Positions 10,881 to 21,308 of a stretch of DNA of 64,000 nt are shown piece after piece. The stretch's first letter is position 1. Each line of letters opens with the position of its first letter. The stretch comes from Cycas panzhihuaensis. Lineage: Eukaryota > Cycadophyta. The position numbers and the translations under genes were made by a program. The stretch is from the NCBI GenBank assembly GCA_023213395.1, contig CM041465.1, positions 210,311,741-210,375,740 on the forward strand, written 5' to 3'. The notes beneath the pieces were generated by a model, which made no database searches, had not been told where the DNA came from, and worked only from the letters and a program-made list of their open reading frames with translations.

Positions 10881-12947
10881 AATCAGAATCGTTTCACTAA
10901 ATTCTCCATCAATAGCAACATTCTGGGAATATCTTCTGCTGGTAATCCTTTAAACAACTCTTCCATTTGCACCATTTGGGGTTTTGTTGTAAGATCTTGC
11001 GGTAGTTTTTCTGACTCTTTTTGTTTATTTTTTCGAACATAAACATTTTTCGTTTCCGGTTTACCCATCGGTAGTATATTCTCTTCCCGAACTAAACCAT
11101 CTAACACTTGTTTCGCTTGTTTGTACCGATCCATTTTACATTGGGGGTTTGGATATCCTTCATCCAATTTCTCTTCTGTTTGTTACGTAGTTTCACGTTC
11201 TTAGTTTACGCACGATTGTCATTAGATTAGTTGCTTTCGCTTTACCCTTGCAATCTTACATTTTGTGGTCGCTTGGGCCCACGATTCTTATCTGACGACT
11301 TACATTCGTATTCACCCTTCATCGGGCATTCGGACTTCCGATTGCCCAAAGCGTGAGATGATGAGGCATCTTCCCATCATTGTTTCTTCCTCGAGGGTTG
11401 GTGCACCCTCGTTGTATACACATTCAGGTGGGTTGCCTCTTCCCGACCTCGACCTCGAATGCTTTTCCCTGGAATTGTAGAAACAATCCTTGGTTATGTG
11501 TGTGTCAACCTCACATATGTGGCACCACTTCTCCGTTGGTGCGTCGCCTTTTTTTAAATTCAAATCACATTCCGGGTGGTATGTGAGTTTTCTTCACAAA
11601 TGTGGCACCACTTGGTTACCCTTCCAGTGTGCTCTTTCTTCTTGGGTGTCTCTTCTTCTTCCCGGTTATTTCTGATTTTCAATCTTGCTACCTCTTTTCT
11701 TAGTGCCTCCAATTCCGATTCCTCTTCTGCTACCCCTACCTGGCAGAAGGGTCGATTATCTTGGTTACCTTCAATTCTCTAATCTCATCTTGTAATCTTA
11801 ACAGCAAGGAATCTTGTCCTCTGCTTGGGCATCCATTTCCATCTCAAAATCTAATGCCAGATCTTGAGCATTCTTGAATGACTTTAGCGGATGAGCATGC
11901 ATCATAGCTCGCAACTTCTCATTCGACCCTCTTACGAGTAATTCTTCATATTATGATCCGTGATCGTTTCATTGATCATGCTCATTGCAATAATCTTCAT
12001 TCGGCTAATGTAAGTTAGGGGGATTCCCGACCTCTGCACGATCTCTCGTGAGTGCGATTTCAACGGCTTCATTACTGTGAAACTTTTGAAATCTCTCTTC
12101 AAATGCTTTCTTAATCTTCACCCATGGCTCATTCTTATTTGTTTCCTTATGCCAAGCCAAGGGTACTCCTCTCAATGTCTGAGCGGCGTGCTTTGATTTC
12201 ATCTTCGTCCGTAATCTTTTGACATCAATGAGGTTCTCGAAATAGATACACGTGCTTTCTGCTGCGTCAAGTATCATTAAAGATTAGTTTCCCAAAATCT
12301 CTATAGTCGTCCATCTTGGGAGATTGCAACTGTCCCCCACGATGGTGATCTTTCCCTCCTCCGTCCTTTGGGGATGCCTTGGGAGTAACTACCTGCACTA
12401 TCTTTTCCAAGCAATGGATTTTTGAATGGAGTTTTATGTGTATAGGTTCCACTACACGGAACTTGTATAGTTAATGGTGTTACCGTAATGTAAGATTGAT
12501 CCGATCCCCTTTCTGTCGAATCTTCAAAAGGCTGTCTCGTTAGCTTGTTTTCCCAATATGCCGAGGGACCTTCCTCCGCCTTCTTATCATTGTCACCCGT
12601 GTCCTTGAGTGTCCTCCTTTGGTATACTTCCCTCTGTTAGGATTTCTTTACATTTTCGTCTACTTTTGGCTTTCCTTCCAACTCAAGCTAAACAAATCAT
12701 CTTTGATAGGTGGTGTCATTACCATGCGTTCGCCATTGACTTCCTCTTCCTGACGTGTCTGGGCTCCACTTGCCTCACATCCTTCAACGGACTGTCCCTT
12801 AGTCTCGTTGTTTTGCGAACTTAATCTCCTCGCCCTTCTGAGTTTTGCTTCTTTTGACCATCTCAGTGCCCTTTGTCTACTAGTCTCCTTTTCCTTAGGT
12901 GAAGTATCCTTCGGGGCTCTTGACCTTGAAGGCCTCTTAGGTGGCAT
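10881..12947 (-). pseudogene. D1 gag with zinc knuckles
   Basis: It starts at MPPKRPSRSRAPKDTSPKEK (12947), a basic N-terminus shared with D2. A capsid-like region follows at about 12280-12000 (QTLRGVPLAWHKET, KKAFEERFQKF), matching the Retrotrans_gag pattern. Around 11600-11300 come CCHC knuckles: an EENSHTTR block, CHICEVDTHITKDC and a CLI-type third. A linker, MDRYKQAKQVLDGLVREENI, lies at about 11130-11080. Several frameshifts and stops break it. It encodes the particle and RNA-binding protein. Confidence 0.82.
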
Positions 12948-13072
12948 TGGAAGGTCCCACAGGCTGCCGGTGGCTTAGTTCTGACCCGCCATCACGGCGC
13001 CTGTGGTCCTCTGCCCTTTACACATTCTTTTTCCTTTGAAACCCTAGGCCCTGTCCCTCCTCAATGGACGTA

Positions 13073-13085
13073 GGCAACGGAACCA
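13073..13085 (-). promoter_or_regulatory. D1 primer-binding site, tRNA-Glu type
   Basis: On the minus strand this reads TGGTTCCGTTGCC, one base from the LTR. It is complementary to the 3' end of plant tRNA-Glu (...GGCAACGGAA plus CCA) as I know it. Confidence 0.82.
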
Positions 13086-13086
13086 A

Positions 13087-13970
13087 TGTTGACTTGTAGA
13101 TTCCACTCCCTTGTGGAATCAGTGCACTTGTCAAGGTTACACAGCGCTATAGTCTAGTTTTAGGACACTGTCAACATGGTTATACACATACATTCCACAT
13201 ACATTCCATATATAATTCACGAGAATGGTACACAGCTGATGCAATTCAATACATATTTCAGCACATCATCAACATACATCAAGAATGCACCAATTTCCAC
13301 ATAACTCTTCTTTTATTAATTCAACAGTTCATTTACACAGGGGCTGGAATGCGTTCCTGAGCATTCCAAAGACAGATACCTCTGTTACATATGCGTACCG
13401 GATGGTACTTATCATGCACTCATGCTCCAATCGGTCATCATGCGTCATCATCCGCACCTTTGCGTACTCTTGATCTCGGCTCTCACCCTCCGAGAGTATG
13501 TCATGGAATTGAATCACTCGGCTCTCACCCTCGAGCACATGACATAGGAATGAATAACTCGGCTCTCCCATTGGAATGGTCCTCAAAGCACCATTAAATA
13601 TGTCCCTTTGATGCCTTTTGGATGAAAGGTTATGACCCAAAGTCATAACCATACCTTTTTGTTACCAAGGTACCCTTTCACTTTAACACTTGATTAAGTC
13701 TCCTTAATGGTGTCTTTTCTGGTCCGTACATCCGTACTTATGTCCTTTTGGGCTGACGTCATCATTTCTGGGCGCCTTTGGGTCATATCTGTCCATTTGT
13801 GCCTTGCTATCTGCATGCATTCTGAAAGGTACGTGTTCAGTGCGTGTCAGAGTGCGTATCATCATACGTACCCAGTTATATTTTTACCTTTTTCCACTAT
13901 GCGTACCTCAAATCTGTGTACTTGCATTCCTTTGGTCAATACAAGCCGTGAGTCAATTTTCATGCCAACA
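13087..13970 (-). repeat. D1 5' LTR (right copy)
   Basis: 884 bp, TGTTGACTTGTAG to CATGCCAACA, directly followed by the TSD copy ATCGG. It carries the three tRNA-Glu-complementary motifs at 13475-13570. An AATAAA-type polyadenylation signal on the sense strand matches ATTAATAAAAG in D2. Confidence 0.93.
13475..13570 (-). repeat. Three motifs complementary to tRNA-Glu anticodon arm, D1 5' LTR
   Basis: The plus strand reads CTCGGCTCTCACCC at 13475-13488 and 13517-13530, and a degenerate CTCGGCTCTCCCA at 13558-13570. Spacing is about 42 bp. The sense RNA of the element carries the complement. Confidence 0.7.
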
Positions 13971-14110
13971 ATCGGCCTTTCTTCTTGCAGGAGTGCCACA
14001 CCTATACCAAAACCCGATGCATCACATTCAATAGTGAATGGTTTTGTGAAATTGGGCATTACTAAGACCAGAGCTGAGGTCATAACTGCTTTTAATAGTT
14101 GAAAAGCACT
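13971..14110 (-). pseudogene. Gyp-C RNase H, upstream fragment between D1 and D2
   Basis: The minus strand encodes FQLLKAVMTSALVLVMPNF, then KPFTIECDASGFGIGVALLQ and EERPI. This is the start of a gypsy RNase H with the catalytic Asp in ECDAS. It is flanked by the TSD copies of D2 (GCACT, 14106-14110) and D1 (ATCGG, 13971-13975). It is all that separates the two D elements. Confidence 0.92.
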
Positions 14111-14228
14111 TGTTGGGACATATTTTGACACATAGGCCTTGAGGAAGACGGAATACAGGCTTGTATTGACCAAAGGAATGCAAGTACGAATCAGACGAGG
14201 TAATGCGCTGCACAAACGGTGAAGAAAT

Positions 14229-14393
14229 CAGCATTCGTGCACGTATGACAAAAGGCACTGAACGGCACGCACTACGTATACGTACCAGTGGCGGAATGGA
14301 ACTGAACGGAAGTGGTACGCATGACAGTACGGGACCAGTGGAGGCCTGGGAAGCTACCAGACGTACGTACGGACGTACGGACCTAAAGAGACA
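14229..14393 (+). promoter_or_regulatory. GTAC/CGTACG-rich block in the D2 U3
   Basis: At least six GTAC cores occur in 165 bp, including ACGTACGTACGGACGTACGG at about 14361-14380. GTAC is the core bound by plant SBP-box (SPL) factors, so this could be an enhancer. That is inference from motif density only. The matching 3' LTR block (18900-19050) has lost many of them. Confidence 0.4.
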
Positions 14394-14534
14394 TTAGTTA
14401 AAGTGTATAACTAATGATTAAAGTGAAAGGGTACCTTGGTGACAAAAAGGTATGGTTATGACTTTGGGTCATAACCTTTCATCCAAAAGGCATCAAAGGG
14501 ACATATTTAATGGTGCTTTGAGGACCATTCCAGT

Positions 14535-14627
14535 GTGAGAGCCGAGTGAGTCAATCATATTGTATACTCTCGAGGGTGAGAGCCGAGTTATTCATTCCTA
14601 TGTCATCTGCTCGAGGGTGAGAGCCGG
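14535..14627 (+). repeat. Three motifs complementary to tRNA-Glu anticodon arm, D2 5' LTR
   Basis: GTGAGAGCCGAG at 14535-14546, GGGTGAGAGCCGAG at 14574-14587 and GGGTGAGAGCCGG at 14615-14627, all on the element's sense strand and about 40 bp apart. They would pair with CUCGGCUCUCACCC of tRNA-Glu(CUC). Confidence 0.72.
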
Positions 14628-15026
14628 ATATCACGGGTACGCAAAGGTGCAGGAGACAGTACGCATGACAGCCGATTGGAGCATGGATATGTGATAAGTA
14701 CCATCTGGGTACGCATATGTACAAAGGGATCAGATGTCACTTGGAATGCTCGTGAATGCATTCCAGCCCTTGTGTAATTGAACTGTTGAATTAATAAAAG
14801 AAAGAGTTACGTGGAAATTGGTGTATTCTTGGTGTGTGATGATGATTTGCTGAAGTATGTATTGATTTGCATCACGTGTACCATTCTGTGGATTTTATAT
14901 GGAATGTATGTGGAATGTATATGAATAACCATGTTGACGGTGTCCTAAAACTAGACTATAGCTACTGTAACCTTGACAAGTGAGCAAAGGGTATCTCGTA
15001 AGTGTAATAAGACCCCCGGTCAACAT

Positions 15027-15039
15027 TGGTTCCGCTGCC
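15027..15039 (+). promoter_or_regulatory. D2 primer-binding site, tRNA-Glu type
   Basis: TGGTTCCGCTGCC, one base inside the LTR. It differs from D1 (TGGTTCCGTTGCC) by one base and matches the 3' end of plant tRNA-Glu over most of its length. Confidence 0.8.
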
Positions 15040-15162
15040 TCGTCCATTGAGGAGGGACAGGCCTAGGGGTTTCAAAGGAAAAGAATGTGTAAAGGGCAGA
15101 GGACCACAGGTCGCCAAGTGATGGCGGGTCAGAACTAAGCCACCGGTGCCTGTGGACCTTCC

Positions 15163-17230
15163 AATGCCACCTAAAAGGCCTTCAAGGTCGGAAGAGCCCC
15201 GAAGGATACTTCACCTAAGGAAAAGGAGACGAGTAGACAAAGGGCACCGAAATGGTCAAAAGAAGCAAAACTCGAGAAGGCGAGGAGGTTAAGTTCGCAA
15301 AACAACGAGACGAAGGGACGATCCGCTGAAGGATCTGAGGCAAGTGGAGCCCAGACACCTCAGGAAGAGGAAATCAATGGCGAAAGCATGGTATTGACAC
15401 CAGCCCCAATCAGAGATGATTTGTTTAGCCCGGAGATTGAAGGGAAGCCATCGGTGGATGAAAAACATAAAGAGATCCTAACAGAGGGAAGTATACCAGT
15501 GGAGGACAGCCCAGAGGACCTAGGGGATAGCGATAAGAAGGCGGAGGAAGGTCCCTCGGCATATTGGGAAAATAAGCTAACGAGACAAATTGCTTGAAGA
15601 TTCGACGGAAGGGGATCGGATCAATCTTACATTACGGTAACACCATTAACGATACAAGTTCCAGGTGTAGTGGAACCAATACACATAAAAACTCCATTCA
15701 AAAATCCGTTGTTTGGGAAAGATAGTGCAACGGTAGTTACTCCCAGTGCATCCCCAAAGGACAAAGGAGGGGAAAGATCACCATCGGTGGGGAAAGTTGC
15801 AATCTCCCAAAATGGACAATTATTACGAGACTTTGGGAAACTAACCTTCAATGATACTTGACGCAGCAGAGCATGTGTACTTGTTTCAAAACCTTATTGA
15901 TGTCAAAAGATTACGGATGAAGATGAAATCAAAGCACGCTCGCTTGTACATCGAGAGGAGTACCCTTGGCTTGGTACAAGGAAATAAACAAAAATGAGCC
16001 ATGGGGAAGATTAAGAAAGCATTTGAGGAGAGATTTCAAAAGTTTTGAGTAATGAAGCGTGGAAATCGCATTGCGAGAAATCAAAAGAGGCGGGGAATCC
16101 GTCTAACTTACATTAGCCGAATGAAGATTATTGCAGCAAGTATGATCAACGAGACGATAACGGATCATAACATGAAGAATTACTTCGTGAGAGGGCTGAA
16201 TGAGAAGTTGCGAGCTATGATGCATGCTCATCCGCTAAAGTCATTCAAGAATGCCGTGATCCGCATTAGATTTCGAGATGGAAATGGATGCCCAAGCAGA
16301 GGACAAGATTCCTTCGTTAAGATTGCAAGATGAGATCGAGAGTCAAAATGTAATCAAGATAATCGACCCTTCCGCCGTAGGGGTAGCGTAAGAGGAGCCG
16401 AATCGAGACGCTAAGGAAAGAAGTAGCCCGATTGAAAATCGTAAATAATCGGAAGAAGAAGAGACATCGAAGAAAAAGAGCACACCGAAGGGTGACTAAG
16501 TGGTGCCATATTTAGAAGAAAACTCACATACCACCCGGGAATGTGAGTTGAATTTAAAAAACAGTGCGACGCACCAACAAGAGAAGTGGTGCCACATATG
16601 TGAGGTGGATACCCACACAACTAGGGATTGTTTCTACAATTCCAGGGGAAAAGCATTCAGAGGTCGAGGTCGGGGAAGAGGCAACCCACCTCGGAACGTG
16701 TATACAACGAGGGGCGCACCAGAGCCCTCGAGAAAGAAACAGCCGATGGGGAGATGCCTCATCTGTCTACAGTTCGGGCACTGGAAGTCCGAATGTCCGA
16801 TGAAGTTAGAATACGAACAAAAGCCGTTCAGATGGTAAATCGTGGCCCAAGCGACCACAAAACTAAGATTGCAAGGGTAAAGCAAAGGCAACTAATCTAA
16901 TGACGATTGTGCCAGAAACGAAGAATGTGAAATTACAAAATAAACAGAAAGAGAAAGTGGATGAAGGATATCCAAACCCCCAATGTAAATGGATCGGTAT
17001 AAACAAGCGAAACAAGTGTTGGATGGGTTAGTTCGGGATGAAAATATACTACCAATGGGTAAACCAGAAACAAAAAATGTTTATGTGCGGAAAAACAAAC
17101 AAAAAGAGCCAGAAAAATCACCAGAAGAATCGACGGTAAAACCCCAAATGGTGCAAATGGAGGAGTTGTTTAAAGGATTACCACCAAGAGATTCCTTAAT
17201 GTTGTTATTGATGGAGAATCTAGTGAAGCA
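15163..17230 (+). pseudogene. D2 gag with zinc knuckles
   Basis: The start at 15163 (MPPKRPS...) matches D1. The capsid-like part is at about 15840-16270, with NYFVRGLNEKLRAMMHAHPL. Knuckles follow at about 16500-16810: an ENSHTTREC remnant that lost its first Cys pair, CHICEVDTHTTRDC, and CLICLQFGHWKSEC. An Arg/Gly-rich spacer (FRGRGRGRGNPP) sits between the last two. The linker MDRYKQAKQVLDGLVRDENI is at about 16989-17050. Frameshifts near 15590, 16040 and 16500 make it non-functional. Confidence 0.83.
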
Positions 17231-18115
17231 GTTGCAGTTAACTATTCCTCTGTCTCAGGTTATTGACTGGATTAAAGGAGGAGTGTTACGTAAAGGAGTT
17301 ACCAAAAGTTGGAAGCAAATCATACCATCATTCGACATGGATCCGATGGTAACCATGTCGCTTTTGGGAGAAAAGTTTCCAGAGTGATCGTTGATGGGGA
17401 GCAGTGAATGTACCGCCCACCTCGACATGGCGAAAGTTGGGGAGTCCAAAGTTGGAAGCGGCAACCTATTCGTTAAAACTAGCCAATGAATTGTTGGTGC
17501 GACCGGTGGGAAACCGCCAACATCAAGGTGGATGTGGCGGGAATTGTCGTAAGATCGATTTTACGATTGTGGAAAGCGGAGAAAGGTGCAACTCCCTATC
17601 CAGCTTTATTGGGAGACCTTGGCTATACAAAACCCAATGTCTCCAAAGTTGGAAAGACGTAACCTTCCCTTGTCGATGAATGGAATGAAGTAGTATTACC
17701 GATGTTGGGGAAGAATTCCATTGAAGTGATACCGACAATGGATCAAGTACAACCGCTGTAAGGGAAGCAACAACTTCTTCATGTGACAAAGAAAACCTCT
17801 ATCATCGCGGAGAAGCCTACAACATCGACCCATTACCGTAAAGAAGAACCGACCTATTTTGGAGAAATTTACAATTCTTCGATGATGAAAACGAGATGAG
17901 ATTTGTGGATTATTGGCTACGGACGATTATGAAGTCAACCCCTCATCCTATAGATGTAACCTACTTTCTGAATGTGACCGAAATAGTTGCCACTCGTAAG
18001 ATAGTAATCATGGCGAATATGTTGTAGATTATGTGAAGCCCTTTTATGGCGAACCACTATGTGGCATTTCCCATTCGAGACATTGTAGAGAACATTGGTT
18101 AGAGAAGACCAATTA
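17231..18115 (+). pseudogene. D2 retropepsin-like protease region
   Basis: Fragments include IDWIKGGVLRKGVTKSWKQI, SLKLANELLVRPVG and the block SFIGRPWLYKTQCLQSWKDV at about 17600-17660, equivalent to D1. Multiple one- to three-base indels relative to D1 break the frame. It ends at about 18115, at the pol-deletion junction shared with D1. Confidence 0.75.
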
Positions 18116-18405
18116 AGGGATCATAAGAAGAAATTGACAAAGCATACCACACCAAGGAAAAGGCGAAAAGGACAAGGCACGACCGCCACGACAAGACATC
18201 GCATTTCAAGAAGGGTGATCGAGTAAGGCGATTCGACAACAAATCCCAAACAACCCAAGGAGAATTGAAGATGCATTGAAAGGGCCATACAGATTGAGAA
18301 GGTGTACCGTAACGGCACTATCCAGCTTGAAGAAACTATCGTGCCGCCTACTACCGAAATGGTCAAGGGTAGTAAACCGAAACCCTATATCAACTAGGGT
18401 GGAGC
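18116..18405 (+). pseudogene. D2 integrase C-terminal remnant
   Basis: Shifted frames give a TSHFKKGDRV-type block at about 18195-18235, then ELKMH and KGPYR at about 18260-18300. This is the same C-terminal integrase remnant as in D1. No integrase core precedes it. Confidence 0.72.
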
Positions 18406-18782
18406 AACTTACCGAATCGCTTGGTTGTACCATATCGACAGCATGAAGTTGAGGCAAAATCGACTGCCTTGATACCGAACGTGATTCGCCTCGTATGTAA
18501 CATAAAATACAAAACAATTAAAAACCAGAAAAACAACCGTAACTCATATCATAACCAATATGGTGAAGCATGGAGGAAAGATATACCATCATACGGAAAA
18601 TCAAGGGAGAGTCAAACAAAACAAAGCACCAATCGATGAGGATTTATTAACCAAGAATGGCGACCAAGGAGCAGAGCAGAGGCAATGGAGCAACTTAGAA
18701 CAGAGAGGGGGAGGAATACCCCAAATTTTGAATTTTTTGTTGAGCAAGGATGCTCAACCCAATCATGTTGACCCAGGATAGA

Positions 18783-19697
18783 TGTTGGGACATATTTTGA
18801 CACATAGGCCTTGAGGAAGACGGAATACAGGCTTGTATTGACCAAAGGAATGCAAGTACGAACCGTACGGAGGTACGCACAAGGCGAAAAGGAAGAAATC
18901 AGCATTCAGGTACGTATGACAAAATGCGCACTGAACGGGTACGCACTACGACACGCACTGCTGGCGGAACGAATCGAACGGAAGCGTGCACGCATGACAA
19001 GACGGGACCAAAGGAGGCCCGAAGCTACTGACGCACGTGACGGGACGCATTTGGACCTAAAGAGACATTAGTTAAAGTGTATAACTAATGATTAAAGTGA
19101 AAGGGTACCTTGGTGACAAAAGGTATGGTTATGACTTTGGGTCATAACCTTTCATCCAAAAGGCATCAAAGGGACATATTTAATGGTGCTTTGAGGACCA
19201 TTCCAAAGGTGAGAGCCGAGTGAGTCAATCATATTGTATACTCGAGGGTGAGAGCCGAGTTATTCATTCCTATGTCATCCGCCGAGGGTGAGAGCCGGAT
19301 ATCACAGTACGCAAAGGTGCAGGAGACAAGACGCATGATGTACCGATTGGAGCATGGATATGTGATAAGTACCATCCGGCACGCATATGTACAAAGGATC
19401 GATGTCTTTGGAATGCTCAGGAATGCATTCCAGCCCTTGTGTAATTGAACTGTTGAATTAATAAAAGAAAGAGTTACGTGGAAATTGGTGTATTCTTGGT
19501 GTGTGATGATGATTTGGTCAAGTATGTATTGATTTGCACTTGTGTACCATTCTCGTGGATTTTATATGGAATGTATGTGGAATGTATATGAATAACCATG
19601 TTGACAGTGTCCTAAAACTAGACTATAGCGCTGTGTAACCTTGACAAGTGAGCAAAGGGTATCTCGTAAGTGTAATAAGACCCCCCAGCAGTCAACA
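18783..19697 (+). repeat. D2 3' LTR
   Basis: 915 bp, TGTTGGGACATATTTTG to CAGCAGTCAACA, followed by the TSD copy GCACT. It carries the three tRNA-Glu motifs at 19208-19220, 19246-19259 and 19286-19298. It differs from the 5' copy mainly in the GTAC-rich block and at small indel clusters. Confidence 0.94.
19208..19298 (+). repeat. Three motifs complementary to tRNA-Glu anticodon arm, D2 3' LTR
   Basis: GGTGAGAGCCGAG, GGGTGAGAGCCGAG and GGGTGAGAGCCGG, at the same relative positions as in the 5' LTR. The motifs are kept while neighbouring GTAC-rich sequence has diverged. Confidence 0.72.
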
Positions 19698-20704
19698 GCA
19701 CTTTCAACCATTTGTGCCCACTTAAATATATCTTTCTTAGTGTGAACTATTAAGGGAGAGACTATGCGAGTGTGACCCTTAATAAACTTGCGTACAAATC
19801 CTACAACTCCCAAAAATGCACATACTCTTGACACATTTTTTAGTGTTAGCCAGTTGATGGTTACTTCCATCTTCTTTGGATCAATTCGTACCCCTTCTAA
19901 AGTGATCATATGGCCCAAATGTTCTAACTTGGTCAGGCCAAATGAACATTTGTTCCCATTGGCAAAAAGCTATTTATCCTATATAAGCTAAAGAAAAATA
20001 CAAATGTGTTCTATGTGCTCCTGCCAAGTTCGACTATAAATTAAGATATCATCAAAGAAAACCAACATGAACGTTTGTATGTATGGCTTGAGAATCTGGT
20101 TCATCATGCTTTGAAAGGTCACTAGAGCATTTGTCAACCCGAACAGCATAACTCGGAACTCAAACAATCCTTCACGGGTACGAAATGTCATTTTGTGAGT
20201 GTCTTTAGTCTTAATGCAGATTTGATAATAGCTAGATCGTAGGTCAATTTTAGAGAAGTACCTAGCTCCATGTAATTCACCCAGAAGGTCGTCGATACCC
20301 AGAATTGGGTATCTATTCTTGATGGTTATTTTATTAAGAACTCGATAGTCATCGCACATTCAATACGATCCATCCTTCTTCCTAGAGAGTATGGCCGGTG
20401 AGGCGAACAGACTAGTGTTGTGAATGACGATACCCTGTTGTAAGAGCTCATGTGTAATGTGTTCAGTCTCTCGTTTAAAGTGAAATGGGTGCTGATAAAG
20501 CCTAATATTCACTGGGGATGATTGTGGAGCCAACTCAATGGCATGTTCACACCCACGACTTGGAGGTAGCTTGGGAGGGAGCTCCTCAAACACCCTACTA
20601 TGTTGGTCAATGAGGGTTTGAACCTTTGATGGGGCTTCTTTGGCAGTTATCTTGTAACAAGAATGCATGAAGGAAGTGGGATTCTTCCAAAGCAGTTCTT
20701 CCAT
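19698..20704 (-). pseudogene. Gyp-C reverse transcriptase
   Basis: Reading leftwards, an N-terminal stretch includes SRVFEELPPKLPPSRGCEHA and the ASPAILSRKKDGSY block. A stretch with CDDYRVLNKITIKNRYPI and FSKIDLRSSYYQI follows, then the catalytic VFFDDILIYSRTW, then DPKKMEVTINWLTLKNVSRV (connection). The FFDD pair is intact. One stop near 20360 divides it. It is cut at 19698 by D2. Confidence 0.92.
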
Positions 20705-21308
20705 TTGTTATGATGACACCATTTGTACAGGAGGTACCTTCAGAGTTTGTAGCTTGTAATTTTGCCCCCTTTTGGTGAAAGCACACGAAACACATTTGGT
20801 ACTTGGTAACAATGTTACCTAGGGTTTGCAACCATTAGACCCCTAAAACCACATCGACCCCTCCAATTGACATGGCAAACATATTGGTTATGGTTGAGTA
20901 ATCAACAATTTGTAGATTTACCTACTGACAGTATCCACCACAAGGCATGGTTTTTCCATTTGCAATAGCCACTTGGAATACGTTAAGTGGCTTAACTGGA
21001 AGCCCTAGTTTATTTGCTATAGGCCGATTTATGAAATTATGAGTACTTCCACTATCTACTAAGATTGAAACTTTCGTATTTTTTATCCTCCCTGAGAATC
21101 ATAAGGTTTGGGGCACGTGTACTTCCCCGGTAATTGCCTGGAGAGATATTTGAATGTTATCTAGGTCGATATTTAGGAGCTCATTGAATTTATCTTCCTC
21201 TTCATTGCCCATCGCTTCTTCTACAATTTCTTCATCAACTTCTTTGGGAACATTTTCTTCTTCAATACTTATCATAAACATCTTCTCGGGTGGACATTTA
21301 TGATCCAT
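20705..21308 (-). pseudogene. Gyp-C retropepsin
   Basis: The minus strand encodes an acidic stretch (VDEEIVEEAMGNEEEDKFNE), ISLQAITGEV, then a protease core around DSGSTHNFINRPIANKLG at about 21060-21010 and NMFAMSIGGVDVVLGV at about 20890-20850. The arrangement is collinear with Gyp-B PR (45326-45997). Frame breaks and a stop at the equivalent of VLGVQW are present. Confidence 0.85.

Larger units (their letters stand above)
8426..13970 (-). mobile_element. D1: non-autonomous gypsy with gag and PR, no RT (TR-GAG-like)
   Basis: LTRs lie at 8426-9309 and 13087-13970, with flanking direct repeats ATCGG at 8421-8425 and 13971-13975. The PBS is of tRNA-Glu type. On the minus strand it encodes gag with zinc knuckles and a retropepsin-like region, then jumps to the C-terminal part of integrase. 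RT, RNase H and the integrase core are missing. D2 has the same architecture and junction, so this is a family moved in trans rather than a one-off deletion. Confidence 0.93.
14111..15025 (+). repeat. D2 5' LTR
   Basis: Begins TGTTGGGACATATTTTGAC and ends CCGGTCAACA, adjoining the PBS. A GTAC-rich block is at 14229-14393. A TATA-like CATATTTAATGG lies at about 14501, three tRNA-Glu-complementary motifs at 14535-14627, and a polyadenylation-like AATAAAAG at about 14793. If this TATA is used, the motifs lie at the very 5' end of the transcript. Confidence 0.93.
14111..19697 (+). mobile_element. D2: second non-autonomous gypsy of the D family
   Basis: LTRs lie at 14111-15025 and 18783-19697 (915 bp each), with TSD GCACT at 14106-14110 and 19698-19702. 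The PBS is of tRNA-Glu type. It encodes gag and PR, then only the integrase tail, as in D1. It is opposite in orientation to D1 and 140 bp away, so the pair makes a 5.5 kb-armed inverted repeat. Confidence 0.95.
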
